Source of the DNA: Campylobacter jejuni | GTDB taxonomy: Bacteria; Campylobacterota; Campylobacteria; Campylobacterales; Campylobacteraceae | Direction: 5' to 3' | DNA length: 64,000 bases | Assembly: GCF_002179165.1 (NCBI RefSeq) | Contig: NZ_NFNY01000015.1 | Location: 1 to 64,000, forward strand | Shown here: positions 20,305-28,053 of the stretch, one piece after another | Layout: each line of letters opens with the position of its first letter | How positions within the stretch are numbered: the first letter of the stretch is position 1 | Program-made: the position numbers and the translations under genes | The notes under the pieces: model-generated | Told to the model about the DNA's origin: nothing | Database searches by the model: none | What the model saw: the letters and a program-made list of their open reading frames with translations, nothing else

Positions 20305-21040
20305 TTTGACCCCTCAATTTCTGTTCTCGAAATTTGATTTCTCGATGGAATTCTACTACAAAAAAACTTCTCTCATATGCAAAACTAGCTAAGTTGAAAT
20401 ATTTAATGTCTTTTTCATTTAAAATACAATTTTGATGATAATGTCCCTCACATACCCAAGATCCTTTTGTATCGTATTTCTGGTATCTATTTTTGGCTAA
20501 ATTTTTAAAATTATTTATTTTATAAAAAAGATTTTTTTTCTTTTGATTTGCTAAAATTTTATTAGTGAGATAATGGAATAAAATTTGATTTAAAATATTT
20601 AAAAATATTAGTAAATAGTGATTTCTTAAGCTTTTAAGAATAAATTGTAATAGAGGGGATAAAAAAATATCTCCATGAGCTAAAAATATTTTACCTTTAC
20701 TTGTATGCAAATTAAGTTTTAAAGGTTGTTGTTTGAGATTAAAAATTTTAACTTTTCGAAAAAAACAAGCAAGATTAAAATCATGATTTCCTTCTAAATA
20801 AATAATTTCTAAATTTTGCGCTAATTCTTCAAGTAAATCAATATAAGGCTTTGCAAAATCATGCGTAGCAGAAATTTCACCTATTAATAAATCAAAAATA
20901 TCACCCATTAAAATAAGCTGTGGTGTGGAAATTTCACCCTTTTTTAAAGCTTGTAAAAATTCCCAAAATCCTTTTCTTTCTTCATTTTCATGAGCATCAG
21001 CGATTAAAATCGCTTTATCCTTTAAAATGAGTTCACTCAT
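20297..21040 (-). CDS. calcineurin-like metallophosphoesterase, probable UDP-2,3-diacylglucosamine hydrolase (LpxH/LpxJ type)
   Basis: Protein of 247 residues with the metallophosphoesterase signature: LIADAHENEE (D-x-H), LMGDIFDLL, LEGNHDFNLA, LAHGDIFLSP and the late CEGHYHQN. The length and the GNHD/H-x-H pattern fit UDP-diacylglucosamine pyrophosphatases of lipid A synthesis. lpxB lies two genes upstream, which supports that role. The call is an inference from fold and context; another small phosphodiesterase activity is possible. It is 3 bases after greA and overlaps cheV. Confidence 0.75.
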   Translation of the reverse strand: MSELILKDKAILIADAHENEERKGFWEFLQALKKGEISTPQLILMGDIFDLLIGEISATHDFAKPYIDLLEELAQNLEIIYLEGNHDFNLACFFRKVKIFNLKQQPLKLNLHTSKGKIFLAHGDIFLSPLLQFILKSLRNHYLLIFLNILNQILFHYLTNKILANQKKKNLFYKINNFKNLAKNRYQKYDTKGSWVCEGHYHQNCILNEKDIKYFNLASFAYERSFFVVEFHREIKFREQKLRGQNA

Positions 21041-21043
21041 TTT

Positions 21044-21529
21044 TTAAAATTTCAAAGGCTCATACTCTATGGAAATGATTTCGAATTCGCTTTCACCTTT
21101 TGGCAAACGCACTTTAAAATCATCTCCTTCTTTTTTTCCAAGCATTGCCCTTGCTATAGGCGAAGCGATAGAAATATAACCTTTATCCAAATTTCCTTCA
21201 CAAATTCCAACTAAAGTATATTTACTTTCTTTTTCTGTATCTAAATCCATAATCACAACGCTTGATCCAAATTTAACGCTATCGTGTTCATAAGATGAAG
21301 GATCAATAACCTGTGCCCTTGCGATCAAATCACCAAGTTCTGCGATGCGACTTTCTATTAAAGCTTGTTTTTCTCTTGCAGCATGATATTCTGCATTTTC
21401 TTTCAAATCTCCATGACTTCTTGCAGTATCGATTTCTATCACAACGGCTGGGCGTTGATTATCTTTTAAGTCTTTTAACTCAGCAACTAATTTATCATAT
21501 CCAAATTGGCTCATTGGTTCTTTTTGCAT
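21044..21529 (-). CDS. greA: transcription elongation factor GreA
   Basis: Protein of 161 residues with an N-terminal antiparallel coiled coil carrying the conserved [18 protein letters not shown] tip motif and a C-terminal FKBP-like domain ([23 protein letters not shown]). It rescues backtracked RNA polymerase by stimulating transcript cleavage. It sits between lpxB (12 bases upstream) and the phosphoesterase gene. Confidence 0.96.
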   Translation of the reverse strand: MQKEPMSQFGYDKLVAELKDLKDNQRPAVVIEIDTARSHGDLKENAEYHAAREKQALIESRIAELGDLIARAQVIDPSSYEHDSVKFGSSVVIMDLDTEKESKYTLVGICEGNLDKGYISIASPIARAMLGKKEGDDFKVRLPKGESEFEIISIEYEPLKF

Positions 21530-21541
21530 TATCCATCCTTT

Positions 21542-22642
21542 TTATAATTGATTTAAGATTTTAGCGAGATTTTTCGCACTTCCAAATTTTAAATATTCTT
21601 TTAAAAAATCTACTTTATCAAAAAATGCCTTATAATCATATTTATTATAGGCGTTATATAAATTATCCACATTCACTTCATCCTGCAAAAATTCGGGATT
21701 TAATTCGCTTTTTCCTGCAAAATCACAAAAGATATTTGCAAGGCCAATATGTTTTAATCTTACAAAAAGTTTTGCAATGAAAATATCAATAGCTTTTGCT
21801 TTATAAGCTAATACAAAAGGTGTGCCAACTAGTGCGGCTTCTAAGGTAGCTGTTCCGCTACAAATAAAAGCAAAATCAGCTTTTTTAAGGACTTTTGGTG
21901 CATTGCTTTCTATCTTAAATTCTTTAATATCGCCATAAATTTCTAGTTTTTCAAGATTAAATGGTGGCACACAAAGGATTTTTTCACCATTAAATCGATG
22001 AGAAAGCTCTCTAAAAATAGGCATTAAACGCGTAATTTCACTGCGTCTTGATCCGGGTAAGAAAGCGATGATTTTTTCATCTTCTTTTTTTTCTAGCAAA
22101 TTTTTAATATCATTTTCATTTTTAAATTCTTTAATCTCATCTAAAAGTGGATGTCCTACAAAAGTGCTTTTGCTAAAAAATTTCTCATCAAAAGGTAAAA
22201 TAGAAGCTAAAATATCAAAATGACTTTCTATGATAGGAATACGTCCTTTTTTCCATGCCCAAACTTGAGGCAAGATATAATAAATTCTTTTTATTTTTGA
22301 ATTTGCTTTTTTTAAAGCCTTTGCTAAAGGGATATTAAAAGCAGGAGAATCAATACAAAGCAAAGCATCAAAATGTTTTGTAAGGCTTAAATGAACAAGT
22401 TCTTTAATGGCTTTTTTGGCTTTAAAAATCAAAGGTAAAACTTCTATAAAACCCATAGCACTAAATTCGTGTGAGCTGTATAGTGGTTTAGACGAAAGGG
22501 CAAAATCTTTGCATAAACTCTCATCATAAATTCCATAAAGTTCAAATTCGCCAAAGTCTTTTTTATAAGCTTTTAAAACTTCTTTTAAATGTAAATTTGC
22601 AGAAGGCTCTAAAGCACATACTAAAAAATTTTTCATTCTCAC
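21542..22642 (-). CDS. lpxB: lipid-A-disaccharide synthase
   Basis: Family 19 glycosyltransferase of 366 residues, joining lipid X to UDP-diacylglucosamine. Typical motifs are [17 protein letters not shown] at the N-terminus, [42 protein letters not shown] and the donor-site [23 protein letters not shown]. It is the first gene of the minus-strand run to tal. A 140-base gap divides it from the divergent zupT. Confidence 0.96.
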   Translation of the reverse strand: MRMKNFLVCALEPSANLHLKEVLKAYKKDFGEFELYGIYDESLCKDFALSSKPLYSSHEFSAMGFIEVLPLIFKAKKAIKELVHLSLTKHFDALLCIDSPAFNIPLAKALKKANSKIKRIYYILPQVWAWKKGRIPIIESHFDILASILPFDEKFFSKSTFVGHPLLDEIKEFKNENDIKNLLEKKEDEKIIAFLPGSRRSEITRLMPIFRELSHRFNGEKILCVPPFNLEKLEIYGDIKEFKIESNAPKVLKKADFAFICSGTATLEAALVGTPFVLAYKAKAIDIFIAKLFVRLKHIGLANIFCDFAGKSELNPEFLQDEVNVDNLYNAYNKYDYKAFFDKVDFLKEYLKFGSAKNLAKILNQL

Positions 22643-22770
22643 TCTTTTTTAAATTTTAAAGCAAAATCATAACCAATTTTCACTTAAGACTTTGCTAGTT
22701 TTTGAAAATTAAAATCAAATATTATTAATAAAAATTATCATTAAATAAAATTTATTTACTAATTTTTTGC

Positions 22771-22776
22771 TATAAT
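22771..22776 (+). promoter_or_regulatory. -10 box of zupT implying a leaderless or near-leaderless transcript
   Basis: A TGC-TATAAT element ends only six bases before the zupT ATG at 22783. With the usual 6-8 base spacing, transcription would begin at or beside the start codon. No ribosome binding site is visible, which agrees. Confidence 0.55.
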
Positions 22777-22782
22777 TTTTCT

Positions 22783-23658
22783 ATGGAATTTACATTAGAT
22801 CAAATTTTAGTAGCGATGGCTTTGACCATCTTAGCCGGACTTTCAACAGCTATTGGTTCTGTGATAGCATTTTTTAGCAAAAATGATAATCTTAGAATCC
22901 TTTCTTTTGGACTTGGTTTTTCTGCTGGGGTGATGATATATATTTCTTTTATGGAAATTCTACCGTCATCTTTTGTGGATTTTAAAAAACATTATAACTC
23001 AAGCTATGGAGAGCTTTTAGCACTTTTATGCTTTTTTGGAGGGATTTTTTTATCGGCTATTATTGATAAATTTATCCCCGAAGATGTCAATCCGCACGAG
23101 CCAAAAGAGGATTTAAGTGAGCTCAAAATTTGTCCTTTGCCTAAGAAAAATGAAAAAACACCGACTTTTCATGCGGGAGAACCTCTTAAAAAAATCAACA
23201 CCAAGGCTTTAAAAAGAACGGGAATTTTTACCGCACTTGCTATTGCCATACATAACTTTCCTGAAGGTTTTGCGACTTTTATTTCAAGTCTTGATAGTCT
23301 AAGTTTTGGCGTGGCTATTGCCATAGCAGTAGCGATACACAATATCCCTGAAGGAATGGCGGTTTCTTTACCAATCTATCACGCTACAAATGATAAGAAA
23401 AAAGCTTTTATCTACTCGGCACTTTCTGGTGTGGCTGAACCTATAGGAGCATTTGTAGGAGCGTTTTTAATCTTGCCCATTATGAATGAGCTTACTTTGG
23501 CTATCACTTTTGCTGTAGTGGCTGGGATTATGGTGTTTATCTCTTTTGATGAGTTGTTGCCTGCTGCAAAAACTTATGATAAAGCCCACGATAGCCTTTA
23601 TGGACTTGTTTTAGGAATGGCCGTGATGGCGGTGAGTTTGATTTTGCTAAATCCTTGA
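22783..23658 (+). CDS. zupT: ZIP-family divalent metal transporter
   Basis: Integral membrane protein of 291 residues with about eight hydrophobic helices. Two metal-site helices carry the motifs IHNFPEGFATF and IHNIPEGMAVSLP, matching ZupT transporters that import zinc and other divalent metals. A cytoplasmic loop around residues 105-145 is charged and contains a His. In C. jejuni NCTC 11168 I recall zupT elsewhere (Cj0263, some 25 genes to the left), so its place next to lpxB is noteworthy. It is the only plus-strand gene in the accessory region up to surE. Confidence 0.93.
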   Translation: MEFTLDQILVAMALTILAGLSTAIGSVIAFFSKNDNLRILSFGLGFSAGVMIYISFMEILPSSFVDFKKHYNSSYGELLALLCFFGGIFLSAIIDKFIPEDVNPHEPKEDLSELKICPLPKKNEKTPTFHAGEPLKKINTKALKRTGIFTALAIAIHNFPEGFATFISSLDSLSFGVAIAIAVAIHNIPEGMAVSLPIYHATNDKKKAFIYSALSGVAEPIGAFVGAFLILPIMNELTLAITFAVVAGIMVFISFDELLPAAKTYDKAHDSLYGLVLGMAVMAVSLILLNP

Positions 23659-23670
23659 AGAAATTAAAGA

Positions 23671-24074
23671 TTAAAATCCAAAAATTCCTTCAACGCTTGA
23701 TTTAACATAATTTTTAAGTTCTATAGGATAAGTATTATCGAAATTATAATAAGCCAAATGAACTTCTATTTTTTGTCAAGATATTTTAAATTATTTTTAG
23801 AAAATATATTTTCAAAACCTTTGGCTTTTTCTATAGCATTTCTTGATCTGCCTAAGCCTTTAGGATCTACAAACAACATTTTATAAGCTCCATTTTGCTT
23901 ATTTTTTAGCCAAAAAATAAAATCAGGATAAAATTTTCTTTCTTTTTGCTCTTCTTCATCGAAATAAGGGATATAAATTTCATCTTGATTTTCTACTAAC
24001 TTAGAAAAACACCATTCATAATCTTGCAAAAAAGATGTATCTTCTAAACATTTTTCTAAATCTTTTAAAACTTT
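23671..24074 (-). pseudogene. 3' fragment of a type III Res-like helicase/nuclease, frameshifted
   Basis: A frame of about 115 codons shows a PD-(D/E)XK-like C-terminal nuclease domain: FYPDFIFWL followed by MLFVDPKG. This matches the C-terminal nuclease end of Res-like helicases (compare YEPDFAYFL and FICESKG in the intact Res at 28040-30889). The reading starts after a stop at about 24077 with no helicase part in front. It is interrupted at 23766 in a run of six A (minus strand), after which another frame continues with EVHLAYYNFDNTYPIELKNY to a stop at 23671. It looks like a leftover of a second restriction-type system. Confidence 0.6.
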
Positions 24075-24122
24075 TTAATATAAATTCGCTGATGGCTCTA
24101 GGTTGCAAAACTAGAAAGGTTT

Positions 24123-24704
24123 TCATCTAATAATCTCAAAAAATTCATTTATTTTATTTTCCGGAATTCTTACTATACCATTTTGCCTATCACTAATTTC
24201 CACATCTTTAAATCTTAAATTAGTCTTTTTGCAAAAATTTCTTTTGCTTGATACTCCCATTTTAGGATAAATATATAAAAAAATTTCTTTTTCACTTACA
24301 ATATTTTCTTTGCTGCATTCAAAATAACAAGACAAAAGGTATTTTATAAATAATTTTGATGATTCTATTTGTTTTAATGCTTCGCTTTTATTTTCTTCAC
24401 TATAACTTGACTTTATTTCAGAATAGTATATTAATAATTTATCATTATATACCCTAAATACGATAAAATCGCACGATTTATTTGTAGGAAAGCTATTTAA
24501 AAGATTTAAAGCATGTTTATTTTCAATTTGTTTGAGAATTAAAAAATCATCTTGATTTTTTAGCGTAAATTCTATTCTTTTAATTTTACTATCTTCATGT
24601 TTTTCAGTAACTATAAAACAATTACCTTTTGGTTTTATTTTTAAATCATCTTTAATAGTATCTCTAAAATTTTTTAAATACTTATTTGCCATATCTAATC
24701 TCAC
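24123..24704 (-). CDS. predicted PD-(D/E)XK nuclease paired with an ATPase
   Basis: Protein of 193 residues with no family I can name. It contains a putative PD-(D/E)XK core: Asp79 (SCDFIVF), then Glu96-Ile-Lys98 (YYSEIKSS) in the next strand, followed by a helix with a Gln (ALKQIESSKLF), the usual order in this nuclease fold. A GTG start at 24704 overlaps the ATPase stop by four bases; an ATG twelve bases further in is the alternative. The overlap implies the two proteins act together. By analogy with ATPase-plus-effector defence pairs it could be an anti-phage effector. The fold call rests on motif reading alone. Confidence 0.6.
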   Translation of the reverse strand: MRLDMANKYLKNFRDTIKDDLKIKPKGNCFIVTEKHEDSKIKRIEFTLKNQDDFLILKQIENKHALNLLNSFPTNKSCDFIVFRVYNDKLLIYYSEIKSSYSEENKSEALKQIESSKLFIKYLLSCYFECSKENIVSEKEIFLYIYPKMGVSSKRNFCKKTNLRFKDVEISDRQNGIVRIPENKINEFFEIIR

Positions 24705-26130
24705 ATAATTTTTTCATAAATCATGCTTTGATTTTCATTTTGTGTATCTATAGGTTCATCAAAGGTATTCATAAAAATTCCTTCTTCTTTAGTAATTTTT
24801 ACCTCTTCGAGAATATTTTTACCTTTAACATTTTTAGCAATATAGGCTTTAATATCTTTAAAATCAATCTTATTTTCTTCTATATAGCCTTTTGATTTAA
24901 GCATTTGCATTTGTTCGCTTGCTAATCCATTTAACATTATGCAATTATTTAACTCACGAACTATATAATCACTATGAGTAGTAATAAAAATTTTTATACC
25001 CGCATTTGCTAAAAGTGTAAAAAGTCTTGCCAATAAAATCTGATTTTTAGGATGAAGATTAAGTTCTGGCTCATCTATCATCAAAATGTCGCCTTGTTGG
25101 GCTTCATATAAAATATAATGATTTAGTATAAGCAAAGAACGAACAGAACTTGAAGCTCTTTGTATTAAAAACTTACCTTTAGTAATTCTCTTTTTTGCAC
25201 CTGGTGCAAATTCTATATCCTCTTGACTAACTAAATATTTTCCACCAACAATTTCAAATAATAAATCTAAGATATTTTGATATAAATTTTTATTTTTAGA
25301 ATTTTTATTTATACCATCTTGTATAAAACTTGTTTTCTTTACCACCTCATCTAATTCTCTAACAAAATAAATATTATCTTTAACCGGCTTTGGATATCTA
25401 GAATATTTTTCTACTAAAATATCTATTACAGCTTCTTTAATATCACTACTTCTAACCTGAGATATTCTATCTACAATTTCATTTTTATTTACATCTAGCT
25501 CCTTTTGAAACATTGAAGCTCCGGTTCTTTCTGCACTTAAAATAAAGGCTCTTGGATATTTTGGAGTTAGAAATAAAAAAAAGGATGTTAAAAGTTGCAT
25601 GGTTTTAATCATAATAATTCTATCTTTTGATTCAAAATTTTCATCATTATTCTTATAATCTAATTTTATATATTCACTATTGATTTCTGATAAATTAATT
25701 AAATTTTTATATTCTGAAAATTCTTTAAAGCTCTTTACAATATCATCATTGCTTAATTTGTCTAAAAAATTATCTAATTCTTGATTTAAAAAAACACTAT
25801 CATCAAAATCTCCATCTTTTCCTGCTAAGATTTCTGATAGTTTTTCTTTATAATTACCATATATATTTTTGATAATATCTTTGTAAATAGTAATAATTTG
25901 ATCCATCGATATCTCAATAATATATTCTTTAGAATTTAAATCATTTAAATGTTTTTGAACTGTTGAAAAAACACGCCGGTTAAATTATTGCTTAAAAAAT
26001 CCAAATAGCCATACAAACTATAAGTAGCATAGGTTTTTCCGGTATTGTTTTCACCGCAAATTAAAGTAATGACCCCTACTTCAAATTCTGCCTCATCAAG
26101 CATTCCAACATTTTTTAATTTTACTTTCAT
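24701..26130 (-). pseudogene. OLD/RecF-like AAA ATPase, interrupted by a one-base frameshift
   Basis: The N-terminal part (26130-25945) begins MKVKLKNVGMLDEAEFEVG and has Walker A ICGENNTGKTYA. After about residue 55 the frame is lost at a run of six T (minus strand, about 25970). A shifted frame continues without stops through FSTVQKHLNDL into a 401-codon frame that starts by itself at 25906. That part has an ABC-type signature region (QRASSSVRSLL), Walker B DILMIDEPELNLHP and the switch histidine in ITTHSDYIV. One extra T would give a continuous ATPase of about 476 residues. Its gene order suggests co-transcription from the mod-res promoter (10 bases after mod). Confidence 0.7.
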
Positions 26131-26139
26131 TATCTCTCC

Positions 26140-28053
26140 TTAATACACCACTTTTAAGCGTTCTTTTAAAAAACTTTCAAGATTTAAATAATCTTCTAAA
26201 TTTATATCATCATATCCGTTAATATACACATTTTCATTTTGTGTTTTTCTTAAAAATTCTAAAACCTCATCATCGCAATTTACTATATAAAAGCAATCTT
26301 GGCAACTATAAAGTTTATCTTTTAAAATCATTTTCAAGTCTTTGTCTAAAGTCTTACCGTCTAGTAAGGCTAAATTTAAGGCTTTTTCATAAAGGGTTAA
26401 ATTTTCATGATATCTTAAATTTAAAGTGTTTAAATCTTCTTTTATTAATTCGGGTTTTTCTACAAGAGAAAACACTTTAAAGCCTAAATCTAAATTTTTA
26501 TCCACATTTTCTCTTAAAATTTTCTCACCTGCTCTTTTAACTCTTTCAATGGTTATATCACTAATGACTGGATTTTGACTATTGAGTTCGTTTTTACAAA
26601 AATCATAAGCGATTTTACTTTTGTTTTCATCGATTTTTTCGTCAAGCTGCACTAGGATAAATTTACGATTGCCATTATCTTCTGCGTTGAGTTCCATAAC
26701 TGCTTGTGCAGTTGTGCCACTACCTGCAAAAAAGTCTAGGATAATATCGTTTTCTTTTGTGGTATTTCTTATAAATTTTTTAATTAATTTTGATGGTTTA
26801 GAGTAATCAAATATAGGGATACCATTAAAAAATTTTTTAATTTCTTCAGCTGCGTCATTATTGGTAAAAACATCATCTTCTATTTTCTTGCTTAGTAAAT
26901 TACGCATTGGTTTATAAGGAATATCTTTACCGAAATTCTTGTAAAATATAGGTTTCATTCCTTTTATAGATTTGATTTCAACTTTTCCGCCTTGCGATAT
27001 TTCTTTATCAATTTTAGCTTGAGACCAGCAAAATTTTCCTTTTATTTTAATATTGTTTTCTGCAATACCATTATATATTTTCACATCTTCTAAAATCTCT
27101 ATATCAAATTGTTTAGAACCGTATTTTCCTTTTTTTAATACACCATTAAATTTCCCATTTTCAAACAAACAAAAATTTTTATTCAGAATTCTTTCGCCAA
27201 TATTAGATGATTTTATAATTAGCTCCCTATGTCCATCTGGACTTATCTTACTATCCTTAGTACCTTCAAAATTATTGCTTTTTTTGTAAATTAAAATATA
27301 TTCAACCAAATCTACAATGTCTTTACCTAAAAATGAAGCATTATCTTTTTTATGCCAAACAACATTTGCTACAAAATTCTCTTCCCCAAAAATCTCATCA
27401 CAAAGAATCTTTAAATTGGCTTGTTCATTATCGTCAATGCTTATAAATATCACTCCATCTTCTTTGAGTAAATCTCTAGCAAGTTTAAGTCTAGGAAGCA
27501 TAAAGCAAAGCCATCCGCTATGGGTTTTGCTTGATTTTATGCTATTAAAAAATCTTAGTGTTTCACTTTCTATTTCTTGCCCTTCTTCATCGATTTCTAA
27601 AAGTCCTGTTTGTATAAGAAGTTCTTTATAATCTTTTCTAAAATCATCATTATAAATAAAATTATCATTTTTGGTATTATAAGGTGGATCGATATAAATC
27701 ATTTTAATTTTCTCATAATACGCAGACTTTAAAAGCTTTAAAGCATCAAGATTATCGCCTTTTATGATGACATTTTTTGTGTTTTCACTATCTTTGCTTA
27801 AATGTGAATGAAATTTTAATTCTTTGGTGTTTGGAGTGCTATAAAGGGCGTTTGCTAAAGCCTTTCCGGTAAAAGTGAGTTCGTAGCCTTGTGCTTTAGT
27901 GTTTAAGCCCAAAAGTTGCATAATAGCATTTAAATTTGGCACATTATCGCTTATGGTTTGTGGGAAATTTGCTTTTAAATATTCTAAAAGTTTGTTTTTA
28001 TTTTCTTTTGTGTTGATGATATTTTCCTTTTTTGCATCTTTAATGTCTATCAT
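26140..28053 (-). CDS. mod: type III restriction-modification system DNA methyltransferase (Mod)
   Basis: Protein of 637 residues. Catalytic motif IV DPPYNTKND (about residue 120) comes before the AdoMet-binding motif I DFFAGSGTTAQAV (about residue 445), with a long target-recognition region between: the beta-class arrangement of type III Mod proteins, which methylate adenine. The C-terminal region (about 490-637) is the usual Res-contact part. No homopolymeric or short tandem repeat that could cause phase variation is seen in the reading frame. The start overlaps the end of res by 14 bases. Confidence 0.93.
   Translation of the reverse strand: MIDIKDAKKENIINTKENKNKLLEYLKANFPQTISDNVPNLNAIMQLLGLNTKAQGYELTFTGKALANALYSTPNTKELKFHSHLSKDSENTKNVIIKGDNLDALKLLKSAYYEKIKMIYIDPPYNTKNDNFIYNDDFRKDYKELLIQTGLLEIDEEGQEIESETLRFFNSIKSSKTHSGWLCFMLPRLKLARDLLKEDGVIFISIDDNEQANLKILCDEIFGEENFVANVVWHKKDNASFLGKDIVDLVEYILIYKKSNNFEGTKDSKISPDGHRELIIKSSNIGERILNKNFCLFENGKFNGVLKKGKYGSKQFDIEILEDVKIYNGIAENNIKIKGKFCWSQAKIDKEISQGGKVEIKSIKGMKPIFYKNFGKDIPYKPMRNLLSKKIEDDVFTNNDAAEEIKKFFNGIPIFDYSKPSKLIKKFIRNTTKENDIILDFFAGSGTTAQAVMELNAEDNGNRKFILVQLDEKIDENKSKIAYDFCKNELNSQNPVISDITIERVKRAGEKILRENVDKNLDLGFKVFSLVEKPELIKEDLNTLNLRYHENLTLYEKALNLALLDGKTLDKDLKMILKDKLYSCQDCFYIVNCDDEVLEFLRKTQNENVYINGYDDINLEDYLNLESFLKERLKVVY

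Noticed and set aside
27317..27631. 104-codon plus-strand frame opposite mod
   Set aside because: Antisense to the methyltransferase; no start signal or protein-like features.
26140..28053. Phase-variable type III mod gene
   Set aside because: Unlike many type III mod genes, no simple-sequence repeat long enough to slip is present in the frame, so phase variation is not supported.
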